Positions 32,049-40,115 of a stretch of DNA of 64,000 bases are shown here, one piece after another (positions within the stretch are counted from its first letter, which is position 1; each line of letters opens with the position of its first letter). Below the pieces are notes generated by a model, which did no database searches, was not told where the DNA came from, and saw nothing but the letters and a program-made list of their open reading frames with translations. This DNA is from Streptomyces sp. NBC_01283 (GTDB lineage: Bacteria > Actinomycetota > Actinomycetes > Streptomycetales > Streptomycetaceae), in contig NZ_CP108430.1 in assembly GCF_041435335.1 (NCBI RefSeq), positions 744,001 through 808,000 of the forward strand, in the 5' to 3' direction. A program made the translations under genes and the position numbers.

Positions 32049-32852
32049 TCAGCGTCGAAGGTGCTTCAGCGTGAACTCGGGTGAGGCGTAGGCACCGGCC
32101 TGGGGTGCTGACGGGTCCGCCGGTGCGTCGGCGCCCGGGATGTGTGACGCGTGCGATTCGGCGTCGTCGAGGGGTGTGTAGTCGAGTTCCGTCCTGGCCG
32201 GGAGTTCCCAGAAGCGCCGGGTGTTGGCGGAGACGGCGTAGACGGCGCTGAATCGGGTGGTCGGTGGGGCGGTCAGCGCGGCCCGGATGTAGCCGACGGC
32301 ATCGCGTGGGCTCAGCCAGGTCGCCAGGTGGCGTGGCTCGGTGGGTGTCTGCTCGAAGCTGCCGATGCGCAGACAAATCACTGACAGGCCGAACTTGTCG
32401 GCGTACAACCGCCCCAGCGCCTCCAGTGCCGCCTTGCTCACCCCGTACAGGCCATCGGGACGCACGGGCTCCTGGGGGCCGGTGAGGTGTCCGGTGGGAT
32501 AGAAGCCGGTCAGACGGTTGCTGCTGGCCAGCACCACTCGTTCGATCCCGGTGCGCCGCGCGGCTTCCAGGACGTGGTGGGTGCCGAGCACGTTGGCTTC
32601 CAGCAGGTCGGGGAGGGGAGCCTCGTCCGGCACCCCTCCCAGGTGGAGCACGCAATCGGCTCCAGAGAGGGCCGACTCCACGGCTGCCGCGTCCCGCAGA
32701 TCGACGGTGTGGGTTTCTTCGTCGTCGGCCACCGGGTGGATGGGAACGCGGTCGAGCAGCACCAACCGGCTCGCCTCACCACGTAGCGCCTCACGCGCCA
32801 CCGATCCGATGTTCCCTGCCGCGCCCGTGATGGCCACCGTCCCGAGTGCCAC
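32049..32852 (-). CDS. NAD-dependent epimerase/dehydratase, uronate-dehydrogenase-like
   Basis: GTG 32852 follows GAGGGGG. The 267-residue SDR has the NAD motif VAITGAAGNIGSVAREAL, an Asp after the second strand (VLLDRVPIHP), and DCVLHLGGVPDEAPLPDLLE. The catalytic region VVLASSNRLTGFYPTGHLTG is followed by DGLYGVSKAALEALGRLYAD with the YxxxK pair. The order 'SSN...GFYP' plus 'LRIGSFEQTPTEPRHLATWL' is very close to uronate dehydrogenase, which oxidises glucuronate or galacturonate to the aldarate lactone. No other hexuronate gene is nearby, so the physiological substrate is open. Confidence 0.78.
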   Translation of the reverse strand: MALGTVAITGAAGNIGSVAREALRGEASRLVLLDRVPIHPVADDEETHTVDLRDAAAVESALSGADCVLHLGGVPDEAPLPDLLEANVLGTHHVLEAARRTGIERVVLASSNRLTGFYPTGHLTGPQEPVRPDGLYGVSKAALEALGRLYADKFGLSVICLRIGSFEQTPTEPRHLATWLSPRDAVGYIRAALTAPPTTRFSAVYAVSANTRRFWELPARTELDYTPLDDAESHASHIPGADAPADPSAPQAGAYASPEFTLKHLRR

Positions 32853-32917
32853 TGCGTTCCCCCTCTGATGCCGGCAGTCCCCTGACCCTGCCACACTCGG
32901 TTCCGGCGAACTGTCCG

Positions 32918-34045
32918 TCAAGGCGAGGCGACTTCACCGATCCGTACGCCGTGGACGTCGTCACCGGAGTCACCGGAGTCGCTGGAGTCGGCGGAGAGGA
33001 AAGACGCCAGCGCCTCTCCCTCTTCCGTGACCGCCGTGCGTTCCGCGCGGGAGAAGCGGGCCAATGGGGTGACCGTCACCGTGCCCGCCTCGGCCGTCCA
33101 GGTGGCGGCGACCCGGCCATCGACCAGGACGACGCGGGCACCGGCGACGGACAGGCCTCGGTGTGCGTCGTCGATGATGCGGGTGCGGTCGTGGTAGCCG
33201 AGGATCGCGTTGTCGAACGCCGGCAGGAACCGCACCGGGGCGGGTGTGTCGGGGTCCGGACGTGGCGCATCGGGGAGGTCGAGCAGTTCACGGCCCCGCT
33301 CGTCCCTGAAGGTGATCAACTCCTCGCGCACTGCCGCGACGGCGGCCGGCAGTCCGGCGAGACCGCACCAGGCGCGCAGGTCGGCGGAGGCCGCCGGGCC
33401 GAACGCGGCCAGGTAGCGCCGTAGCAGCGCCTGTCCCACGGGATCGGAGCCGTCCGTGGACGGAGGGTCGACCTCGCGTTCCAGCCAGGAGGCCAGCGGG
33501 ACGTTGCGCACTCCTGCCTTCGTGCGCCAGAGCCCGCGTGGCGGCAGCTGCACCATCGGGACGACGGCCATCAGCATCTCCCCCAGGGCCCGCGCCCCCG
33601 GCCCGGGCCAGCGCTCGGCGAGCTCACGCGCGAGCTGGGTCATCGAGCGCGGCTCACCGTCGGCCAGGACGGCCCGGCCCGCTGCCGCGAGCTCTTCGAG
33701 GTCCGTCCCGTCGAGTTCACTGCGGTAGACCCCGAACACCCGTTGGCGCAGCATCGCGTCGTGGCGGGCGCGCCAGGCCAGGGCGTCGTCGGCGGTGACC
33801 AGGTGGACGGTGCGGCGCATGAGGTGAGTGCGCACCACGCGCCGTTGGACCAGGTGGTCCGAGAGCTCCGCCGGGTCGAAACCCCGCAGCCGCGACCAGA
33901 GGCCGAAGAACGGCTCCTGCGGTTCCTGCGCCTGCAGACCGCCGAGGTGCGCCACCGCGTCGAGGGCCGGAGTGTCGGACCGTTCCAGGAGCAACTGCCG
34001 GGCGAGCGTCGCCCGGTTGAGCGCCCGGGTGCTGAGGACAGTCAT
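32918..34045 (-). CDS. AlkZ/AlkX-like winged-helix DNA glycosylase family protein (HTH_42)
   Basis: The 375-residue product is a three-winged-helix protein of the HTH_42 family. The catalytic-type QxQ motif is present as Gln38-Ala-Gln40 in GGLQAQEPQEPFFGLWSRL. In Streptomyces AlkZ the QxQ motif excises interstrand crosslinks and other alkylated bases. Other supporting segments are VVRTHLMRRTVHLVTADD, RRYLAAFGPAASADLRAWCG and VRFLPAFDNAILGYHDRTRI. AlkZ itself protects the producer of azinomycin B. Paralogues without a biosynthetic cluster are widespread, and no cluster is seen here. The C-terminus has a Ser/Asp/Gly repeat (DSSDSGDSGDDV), coded by 9-bp repeats. The start overlaps a small upstream ORF (ATGA). 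Confidence 0.82.
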   Translation of the reverse strand: MTVLSTRALNRATLARQLLLERSDTPALDAVAHLGGLQAQEPQEPFFGLWSRLRGFDPAELSDHLVQRRVVRTHLMRRTVHLVTADDALAWRARHDAMLRQRVFGVYRSELDGTDLEELAAAGRAVLADGEPRSMTQLARELAERWPGPGARALGEMLMAVVPMVQLPPRGLWRTKAGVRNVPLASWLEREVDPPSTDGSDPVGQALLRRYLAAFGPAASADLRAWCGLAGLPAAVAAVREELITFRDERGRELLDLPDAPRPDPDTPAPVRFLPAFDNAILGYHDRTRIIDDAHRGLSVAGARVVLVDGRVAATWTAEAGTVTVTPLARFSRAERTAVTEEGEALASFLSADSSDSGDSGDDVHGVRIGEVASP

Positions 34046-34137
34046 CGGAGGCCTCCTGCGGCGTGCTCGGTTCGCGGGGGCAGGGACGGGTCGGCCACCG
34101 CCAGTTCGCGCATCTTCACCAGTTCGTGCGTCTTCAC
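34042..34137 (-). CDS. 31-residue ORF coupled to the AlkZ-like gene
   Basis: GTG 34137 with AAGG seven bases upstream opens a frame whose product begins VKTHELVKMRELAVADPS and ends in an Ala-Gly-Gly-Leu-Arg tail. Its TGA overlaps the ATG of the AlkZ-like gene in an ATGA. The peptide is basic and charged, with no membrane segment, and resembles nothing I can name. It lies just beyond a strong terminator that isolates it from the DinB gene, so its promoter would serve both it and the glycosylase gene. It may be a real micro-protein or a coupling leader. Confidence 0.4.
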   Translation of the reverse strand: MKTHELVKMRELAVADPSLPPRTEHAAGGLR

Positions 34138-34191
34138 TGTGACGCCTTTCCGTTCGGCCGGTTTCTTGGGCTGGACCAGCAAGCCCATGGA

Positions 34192-34232
34192 CCTGGCCGG
34201 TCGGGCGGCGACTCGCCGCCCGACCGGCCAGG
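34192..34232 (-). terminator. Perfect 19-bp stem-loop downstream of the DinB gene
   Basis: The arms 34192-34210 (starting CCTGGCCGGTCGGGC) and 34214-34232 are exactly complementary and flank a three-base ACT loop. It lies 25 bases after the DinB stop on the minus strand. No U-run follows, as is usual for actinobacterial intrinsic terminators. Confidence 0.8.
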
Positions 34233-34256
34233 GAAATCCACCGGGGCTCCGCTCGC

Positions 34257-34853
34257 TCAGCTCGACTTCCGGCCGTCGAGCGCCTCCCGCAGGATGTCCG
34301 CGTGACCGGCGTGCTGCGCGGTCTCGGCGATGACGTGCATCAGCACCCCGCGCACACTGCGTACGGCCCCCGGCTCGTGCCAGGGGGCCTCCGGCAGCGG
34401 GTGCGTCGCCGAGAGGTCGGGTACGGAGGCGATGGTCTCCGCACTGCGGACGGCGACGTCCTCGTAGCGAGCGACGATCCCGGCCAGCGTTTCGCCGGGC
34501 AGCATCCGGAAGTCGTTCTGATGGTCGATCGCCCATCGCGGGTACTCGCGGGCGGTACCGGTCGCGAGATCCTCCCAGGTGACCCCGTCGGGCAGGTCGT
34601 GGGGCATCGCCGCCGGGCCTTCGACGACGAAGCGCAGCCAGCCCTCCTCGATGGACGCGACATGCTTGATCAGCCCGCCCAGACACAGCTCGCTGACGGT
34701 CGGCTGCTGCCCGGCCTGCTCGTCGCTGAGCCCGCTCACCGTGTTGAGCAGGGCCGATCGTGCGCCGGCGAGCGCGGCGAGCAGATCGGTGCGCTCGGGG
34801 TCCAGGAGCGGGGAGGGTGTGGGCGTAGGGGTGGGCGTGGGCGTGCTGGTCAC
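34257..34853 (-). CDS. DinB-family protein (DUF664, probable thiol-dependent S-transferase fold)
   Basis: GTG 34853 follows AAAGG. The 198-residue protein begins with a low-complexity TPTPTPTPTPSP stretch and then the four-helix DinB bundle: DLLAALAGARSALLNTVSGL, QQPTVSELCLGGLIKHVASI, GWLRFVVEG, AIDHQNDFRMLPGETLAGI and VRGVLMHVIAETAQHAGHAD. Three metal-binding histidines are expected; His in LIKHVAS and the pair in AQHAGHAD fit the DinB pattern. In actinobacteria such proteins often use mycothiol or act in detoxification. It is divergent from a WYL regulator across 97 bases, so that regulator may control it. Confidence 0.85.
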   Translation of the reverse strand: MTSTPTPTPTPTPSPLLDPERTDLLAALAGARSALLNTVSGLSDEQAGQQPTVSELCLGGLIKHVASIEEGWLRFVVEGPAAMPHDLPDGVTWEDLATGTAREYPRWAIDHQNDFRMLPGETLAGIVARYEDVAVRSAETIASVPDLSATHPLPEAPWHEPGAVRSVRGVLMHVIAETAQHAGHADILREALDGRKSS

Positions 34854-34950
34854 TGTGATCGGCCTTTCGGTCGTGCTCGTTGTCCGGCAGGTACGACCCT
34901 CGCAAGAGAAGCGGTCAGGTTGTGGCCGCTTCTCCAGGCACCATGGAGTC

Positions 34951-35952
34951 ATGCCGAAGACCTCAGGGCGACTGCTCTCGCTGCTCTCCCTGCTCCAGGC
35001 ACGCCGGGACTGGCCGGGGGCGCTGCTCGCCGAGCGACTGGGCATCAGCCCGCGCACGGTGCGGCGCGACGTCGATCGCCTGCGCGAGCTCGGCTATCCC
35101 GTGGTCGCCCTGAAGGGCCCTGACGGGGGCTACCGCCTGGACGCGGGCGCTGAACTGCCCCCGCTGCTGTTCGACGACGAGCAGGCCGTGGCCCTTGCCG
35201 TCGCCCTCCAGATCGCCACCACCACCGGCGCCGGCATCGAGGAAGCCGCTGCGCGTGCGCTGACCACCGTCCGGCAGGTCATGCCCGCCCGGCTGCGTCA
35301 CCGCATCGACACGCTTCAGGTCACCGCCGTCCAGCGGCCGTCCGTGGCACCGGACCCACAGGTCAGCGGCGAGGTGCTCATGGCGCTCAGCAACGCCGTG
35401 CACGCCCGCGAAGTGCTCCGCTTCGACTACGCCCCCGTATCCCCGCCGGAGGCCACCGACCGCGACCGCGCTGATCCCCCTCCCCGCCGGGCCGAGCCCC
35501 ATCACCTCGTCACGTGGGGCTCGCGCTGGTATCTCGTCGCCTGGGACCTCGACCGCGAGGACTGGCGCACCTTCCGCGCGGACCGGATCACCCCACGCAT
35601 CCCCACGGGCCCCCGCTTCACCCCGCGCGAAGTGCCCGGCGGCGAGGTGGCCGCGTTCGTCGCAGGCCGGTTCCAGGGCTTCGACGGCTCGGGCGACTGG
35701 CCCTGCCGGGGCGAGGTGATCCTCGACCTGCCCGCGGCGGCGGTGTCCCGCCACACCCGCGAGGGGATCGTCGAGGAACTCGGCCCGGACCGCTGCCGGC
35801 TCGTCCTGGGATCGTGGTCATGGCCCGGTCTGGCCGCCGCCATCGGCAGGTTCGACGCCGACATCGAGGTCGTCGGCCCGAGTGAACTCAAGGACGCCTT
35901 CGCATACTTGGCTCGCCGATACGCCAATGCCGCGTCCCATGAGCCCACTTGA
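34951..35952 (+). CDS. WYL-domain (YafY-type) transcriptional regulator
   Basis: The 333-residue product has an N-terminal helix-turn-helix (LLSLLSLLQARRDWPGALLA, LGISPRTVRRDVDRLRELGY), the wing VVALKGPDGGYRLDAGAEL and the ligand-sensing WYL domain, where the signature appears as LVTWGSRWYLVAWDLDREDW. The WCX-type C-terminal domain follows (ILDLPAAAVSRHTREGIVEE). WYL regulators sense nucleic-acid or nucleotide ligands in several systems. ATG 34951 has GGAG very close upstream. It is divergent from the DinB gene, and regulation of that gene is a reasonable inference. Confidence 0.87.
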   Translation: MPKTSGRLLSLLSLLQARRDWPGALLAERLGISPRTVRRDVDRLRELGYPVVALKGPDGGYRLDAGAELPPLLFDDEQAVALAVALQIATTTGAGIEEAAARALTTVRQVMPARLRHRIDTLQVTAVQRPSVAPDPQVSGEVLMALSNAVHAREVLRFDYAPVSPPEATDRDRADPPPRRAEPHHLVTWGSRWYLVAWDLDREDWRTFRADRITPRIPTGPRFTPREVPGGEVAAFVAGRFQGFDGSGDWPCRGEVILDLPAAAVSRHTREGIVEELGPDRCRLVLGSWSWPGLAAAIGRFDADIEVVGPSELKDAFAYLARRYANAASHEPT

Positions 35953-35993
35953 CGAAACCGCCCCACTTGGCGAGTCCGTCCCGCCACCACCGA

Positions 35994-36419
35994 TCAGGCG
36001 GTGCGCGGGCGCTCCGGATACGGAAGTCGCGCGATCGCGGCAGACACGGCCAGCCCGAGCGTGACCCCGACGGCGGCGGCGAAGGTCTCCGCCCATGCGG
36101 CGTCGAGGGAGCCGGGCAGGACGGCGCCGGTGAGCCGGCCCGCGCCGAACAGGACGGCCACCGCGGCCAGTGCGGCCGGCCAGCGGTGCCGTACCCCTTC
36201 GACTATGTCGTCGGCGACGTACAGGACGAGCATCACGGCCATGAGGTAGGAGCCGCCGAACTCGTCGTCCCACCCGATCGCGGTGAACCCGGCCCCGACG
36301 GCAAGGACGGACAGCCAGATCCCCGCCAAGCGCCGAAAGGACGTGGGGGGCTTCCGTCTCGCGTCGCGCGGGAGCCAGAAGAACCGTGTGACGTGCTGCT
36401 TGACCGTGTACTTGTCCAT
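35994..36419 (-). CDS. Small multi-pass membrane protein of unknown function
   Basis: The 141-residue product starts with a basic cytoplasmic N-terminus (MDKYTVKQHVTRFFWLPRDA) and has four predicted membrane helices: LAGIWLSVLAVGAGFTAIGW, YLMAVMLVLYVADDIVEG, WPAALAAVAVLFGAGRLTGA and AAAVGVTLGLAVSAAIARL. The end is short and basic. I do not recognise a family. It converges on the WYL regulator gene and is 39 bases downstream of the next minus-strand gene, so the two may form an operon. Confidence 0.65.
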   Translation of the reverse strand: MDKYTVKQHVTRFFWLPRDARRKPPTSFRRLAGIWLSVLAVGAGFTAIGWDDEFGGSYLMAVMLVLYVADDIVEGVRHRWPAALAAVAVLFGAGRLTGAVLPGSLDAAWAETFAAAVGVTLGLAVSAAIARLPYPERPRTA

Positions 36420-36458
36420 GCGACACGTCCTGTTCCCCCGGAGCGATGGTGGCGCGGC

Positions 36459-37610
36459 CTACTTGTTCGGGGCCCGGAAGCGGCCGAACGCCTTGGTCAG
36501 TGCGCTCAGCGGCGAGCCGTCCGCCTTGACGTGGCCCGGCGCGGACGGCCGGGGCACACCATCGCCACCGGTCACCTCGGCCAGCGCGGCCTGCGCCGCT
36601 TCGGCGGCCTGCTGATACAGGTCACGGGAGGTCGTCATGGCCTCAAGGGCCTCGGCGTACTTGGTGACCATGTCCTGGGCGTGGGTCAGCTCCTCGTCCG
36701 GGGTGAGCAGGTGCCAGCCCTGGCGCAGCCGGGTCAGGGCGCGCTCGGCCTCGGCGGGCAGCGGTCGCGGCAGGGCGGCGAACTCCTTGATCCTGTCGAG
36801 GAGTTCGGTCGGTTCCGAGCCGTCCAGAAAGACGCTGCGCACCGTCATGTGGTCCACGTCGTACCCCGCGGTCTGCGGCTCCGTGGGCAGGATGACGGCG
36901 CCGCCGCGCGGCATCCGCACGCTCAGCTCCCGCTTCATCGCGAAGTCGGCGATCTGTGCCTGCTCCGGCGTGCCCCGGTGCTCGACCACCCGGTGCCGCA
37001 GGCTCGGCGGCAGGAACGTCGAGAGCGGCTTCTGCCCGATCGCGTCCGGTGTCATCGCCTCGTGCACCACGAGGTGGATGTACCAGCTCTGGCGGGTGCA
37101 GTCCCGCAGCCGGTGGCGCAGCTCGTCGTCGTCCTTGGGCAGGTGGTTGGTCGTGCGCAGACGCACTCCGGGCACCGTGTCGTGGTCCCAGGCGACCCGG
37201 TCGCTGTCGGGCCAGAACATGAGGGCGGGCGAGGGCCAGTGCGCGTCCCAGGCCCGCTCCGCCTCGGCGGCGAGGACCCAGGTGACGCCCTCACCTTCCT
37301 TGCGGCGGGTCTCGGGGTCGTACAGGGTCAGCTGGGCGCGGACCGTGATGTCGTCCGCCACCCGCCATCGCGCCTCGAAGAGGCGGCGGGAGGCCGGGCC
37401 GGGGTCGGCTGACTCGTCCCGCGGGTGCAGGACGGTGGAGCGGGCCGCCTCGACGGGGTCGAGGTCCAGGAAGTCGTCGAGCACCCCGGCCGCCTTGAGG
37501 GCGATCAGGTTGCGCCGGACATCCTGCTCGGGCTCGGGCCCGAGGTGGCGCCCGCGCCCCAGCCACGCGGTGTCGGGGACGGTGGTCGAGGAGCTGCTTT
37601 TCTTGGCCAT
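36459..37610 (-). CDS. Conserved hypothetical cytosolic protein
   Basis: The 383-residue product begins MAKKSSSSTTVPDTAWLGRG and contains SWYIHLVVHEAMTPDAIGQK, RMPRGGAVILPTEPQTAGYDV and a helical C-terminal half (HLLTPDEELTHAQDMVTKY, DLYQQAAEAAQAALAEVTGG). I know of no named domain. It has no signal peptide or membrane segment. ATG 37610 lacks a clear SD, but the frame upstream has no better start. The coiled, Ala/Glu-rich C-terminus may mediate oligomerisation. It precedes the small membrane protein gene on the same strand. Confidence 0.6.
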   Translation of the reverse strand: MAKKSSSSTTVPDTAWLGRGRHLGPEPEQDVRRNLIALKAAGVLDDFLDLDPVEAARSTVLHPRDESADPGPASRRLFEARWRVADDITVRAQLTLYDPETRRKEGEGVTWVLAAEAERAWDAHWPSPALMFWPDSDRVAWDHDTVPGVRLRTTNHLPKDDDELRHRLRDCTRQSWYIHLVVHEAMTPDAIGQKPLSTFLPPSLRHRVVEHRGTPEQAQIADFAMKRELSVRMPRGGAVILPTEPQTAGYDVDHMTVRSVFLDGSEPTELLDRIKEFAALPRPLPAEAERALTRLRQGWHLLTPDEELTHAQDMVTKYAEALEAMTTSRDLYQQAAEAAQAALAEVTGGDGVPRPSAPGHVKADGSPLSALTKAFGRFRAPNK

Positions 37611-37891
37611 GGAGTCGTTCTGTGAGTGGTCGGGGCCCGACCAGTATGGCCCGTGGACCTGAGGAGGGAAGCGGTACCCCGCCCACGGCTTCGCCACGCC
37701 GGACGGATCGTACGTAAGCCATCAAGCCGCTTTGATCCAGCCATCGCAGGTCAAACGGGGGCGGCCACATCCGGCGGCCTGATCCCCGGGAACAAGCAAT
37801 CGACGGCGCCCGGACCGATGAGTCTTGGCGCGGCACGATGTCTGAAGAGTGAGGGGGACGCACACGTCCCCGGCCAGGAGAGTGGTGCGCG

Positions 37892-38503
37892 ATGAGGTTG
37901 GTCCTGCAGGAATTCCTTTCCCTCGACGGCGTCTACCAAGGCCCCGGGGCGCCGGACGAGGACACCAGTGACGGCTTCACCCGGGGCGGCTGGTTCGTGC
38001 CGCACCTCGACGACGAGTTCGAACAGCTGGTCGGCACCTGGCTCCGTCAGGCGGACGCGTTCCTGTTCGGCCGCCGTACGTATCTGAACTTCGCGCGGGA
38101 CTGGCCGAAGATGACGGAGCACCCGTCGGCCGCGTTCCTGAACGGGCTGCCGAAGTACGTCGCCTCCCGCAGCCTGACCACGGCCGAGTGGGACCCGACC
38201 ACCATCCTGTCCGGCGACATCCCCGCCCAGGTCGCCGAGCTGAAGCGGCAGCCCGGCCGTGAGCTGCAGATCCACGGCAGCGGGCGGCTGGGCCAGTCCC
38301 TGCTGGCCGCCGGTCTGGTCGACGAGCTGCGCCTGGCGATCGCCCCCGTCGTCGTGGGCACGGGCCGCCGCCTGCTGCCGGACGGCGGTGCGCCGGCCGG
38401 ACTGCGGCTCCTGAGCAACGCGACGACTCCGGGCGGGCTGGCGATTCACGTCTACGAGTCGACGGGGCTTCCGGAGTACGGAACGTACGGGGCCGACGCG
38501 TAG
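37892..38503 (+). CDS. Dihydrofolate-reductase-fold protein (RibD C-terminal domain family)
   Basis: The 203-residue protein shows the RibD-C fold used by riboflavin reductases and many uncharacterised relatives: MRLVLQEFLSLDGVYQGPGA, DAFLFGRRTYLNFARDWPKM, LPKYVASRSLTTAEWD, LQIHGSGRLGQSLLAAGLVD and LRLAIAPVVVGTGRRLLPDG. It probably binds NADPH; the substrate is unknown. It stands alone, with a 280-base gap on its left that contains no recognisable feature. ATG 37892 is 16 bases after a GGAGAG, too far for a good SD, so a nearby GTG at 37884 is a weaker alternative in another frame. Confidence 0.82.
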   Translation: MRLVLQEFLSLDGVYQGPGAPDEDTSDGFTRGGWFVPHLDDEFEQLVGTWLRQADAFLFGRRTYLNFARDWPKMTEHPSAAFLNGLPKYVASRSLTTAEWDPTTILSGDIPAQVAELKRQPGRELQIHGSGRLGQSLLAAGLVDELRLAIAPVVVGTGRRLLPDGGAPAGLRLLSNATTPGGLAIHVYESTGLPEYGTYGADA

Positions 38504-38529
38504 CCACTCCCGGCAGTGCGGCCGGAAGG

Positions 38530-39711
38530 TCAGCCGCCACGCTTCAGGCGTACGACGACGGGGGCACCGAAGGGGTCTCCGGACTGGTTGACCTGGACGT
38601 GCCCGGCACCCAGCCATTCGCCGGTGCCGGGCACCCGGTGGATCTCCTTCAGCCACAGCGACTGATTCGACCCCTTGCGGGCCCCTGTCGACAGGGGCAG
38701 GCGATGGCGCTCGATCTTCACGCACCGGCCGTCATCGGTCAGGTACCAGTTCCCGTCGAGGAACAGCCCCTTGTCGTCCTGCCCCACCGGGGTCCGCAGC
38801 GCGCATCCGCCGGGCGCGTCCTTCTGGTCGACCCACTTCGAGCCGTCCCGGCGCAGCCGGATGAACTCGTCCGCGGGTTCGTTCTCGGCTTCGCCGTGGT
38901 TGAAGGAATTGCTGCCGTAGGCGCGCACCTCACCGTTGTCGAGCGCGAAGACCTGGCCGAGGCTCGCGCCGGGCTCCGGCGGGAGCGGCTCCTCGAAGCG
39001 GGCCTGCGGAGTGTCCACCGCCTTCCAGGAGGTGCCGTCCCAGTGCATCGATGCGGGCTGGCTGTACCGCTCGCCGGAGCCCTCGATCCGGGTGCCGGGA
39101 CCGGTCGAGCGGCTGCCGACCGCCCAGACGTCGTCCGGTCCCGCCACGGCAAGGTCGGAGGTGCCGTACGGCAGCCGGGTCGTGGTCCAGCGGGTGCCGT
39201 CCCAGTGCTGGGCGGTCCGCTCGCTGTCGAGCGCCCAGATGTCGTCCGCGCCCGGAGCCTCGAAGTCCCCGATGTTGCCCGGCGGGGGGCTGGGCACCGC
39301 GGACCAGCGGCTGCCGTCCCACTCGGCCCAGCGGTTCACGGCGTTGCCGTTCTGCGAGGTCTGCGGCCGCAGCCACAGGGCTTTCTCTCCCACCTCTTCG
39401 AGAATGGGCGGGTAGGTGCTGTCGCCGAGAGCTTCGGGCAGGGGCTCGCGCTTCCACTTCGTGCCGTCGTAGTGCAGCAGGTGGGCGTTGGACTCACCGT
39501 TGTTCTCGGTCGCGACCGCCCAGATGTCGTCCTCGGCGAGGACGGCGACATCGGCGAGCTCCCCGCTGAAGTCCGCGATGTGCTCGAACTCCCAGGTGAG
39601 GGAGCCCTCGGAGCCCTTCGCCCGGTCATCCTCCCGGGAGCCGCCGGGAGCGGAGTCCGTGCCGCACCCCGCAGCCGTGAGCACGGCCGCCAGCACGACG
39701 ACGGCCGCCAC
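38530..39711 (-). CDS. Putative lipoprotein with beta-propeller-like repeats
   Basis: The protein has a lipobox LTAAGC near its start, so it should be anchored by diacylglycerol on the outer face of the membrane. The mature part repeats a motif of about 40-50 residues: 'DDIWAVATENNGE', 'HYDGTKWKREPLP', 'DDIWALDSERTAQHWDGTRW', 'DDVWAVGSRSTG', 'HWDGTSWKAVDTP'. This D-D-I/V-W-A ... H-W-D-G-T-x-W pattern is typical of bacterial WD-like or galactose-oxidase-type propellers. The only standard start, GTG 39711, gives a signal peptide without a charged n-region. A longer version initiated at ATT 39744 would carry three arginines and has GGGGAG properly spaced upstream. Function unknown. Confidence 0.72.
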   Translation of the reverse strand: MAAVVVLAAVLTAAGCGTDSAPGGSREDDRAKGSEGSLTWEFEHIADFSGELADVAVLAEDDIWAVATENNGESNAHLLHYDGTKWKREPLPEALGDSTYPPILEEVGEKALWLRPQTSQNGNAVNRWAEWDGSRWSAVPSPPPGNIGDFEAPGADDIWALDSERTAQHWDGTRWTTTRLPYGTSDLAVAGPDDVWAVGSRSTGPGTRIEGSGERYSQPASMHWDGTSWKAVDTPQARFEEPLPPEPGASLGQVFALDNGEVRAYGSNSFNHGEAENEPADEFIRLRRDGSKWVDQKDAPGGCALRTPVGQDDKGLFLDGNWYLTDDGRCVKIERHRLPLSTGARKGSNQSLWLKEIHRVPGTGEWLGAGHVQVNQSGDPFGAPVVVRLKRGG

Positions 39712-39758
39712 TCCCCTGTGCCTGATTCCCGCAACGCCGCGAATGATCGCTCCCCTTG

Positions 39759-39856
39759 TCGCACCTCAGCGAGTTCTCGCACCTCAGCGAGCGGGCAGCC
39801 TACCTGGGAGCGGCGCTGGCCCATCAACCAGTCAGCCCGTCAGCCGGTCAGCCAGT
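39759..39856. repeat. Short direct repeats upstream of the lipoprotein gene
   Basis: TCGCACCTCAGCGAG occurs at 39759-39773 and 39777-39791, an 18-base period, overlapping the likely promoter region of the lipoprotein gene. About 40 bases further on, GTCAGCC is repeated three times with an 8-base period near 39835-39856. Either could be a regulator site or a slippage product. Confidence 0.5.
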
Positions 39857-40102
39857 CGAGAAGGTCCCACGCCCACGACAAAGCGCTGCCCTTTCGGTGA
39901 TGACTCCGGCAGCAGTAACTGCGCCTGCGCCAGCGACTCGTCTGCTCGACCGGCTCGCGGCACCATAGGCACGGCTCCACCCTGCCGACTCTCCTGTCCC
40001 ACCCCACCCACCCCATGGACGCAGAGTGTCACGGGGAGGGTGGGCCGGGACAGAGTTGTCCGGCACATGCGTGGCGTCTCGCCCGAGGGGTGGGGGCTCG
40101 CC
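39792..40102. other. Intergenic region without a supported gene
   Basis: Apart from the GTCAGCC repeats noted separately, I see no convincing coding region, RNA gene or strong hairpin between the lipoprotein promoter region and the hemerythrin gene. The overlapping open frames have no start with an SD and no family resemblance. Confidence 0.5.
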
Positions 40103-40115
40103 TAGAAACAGGTTC

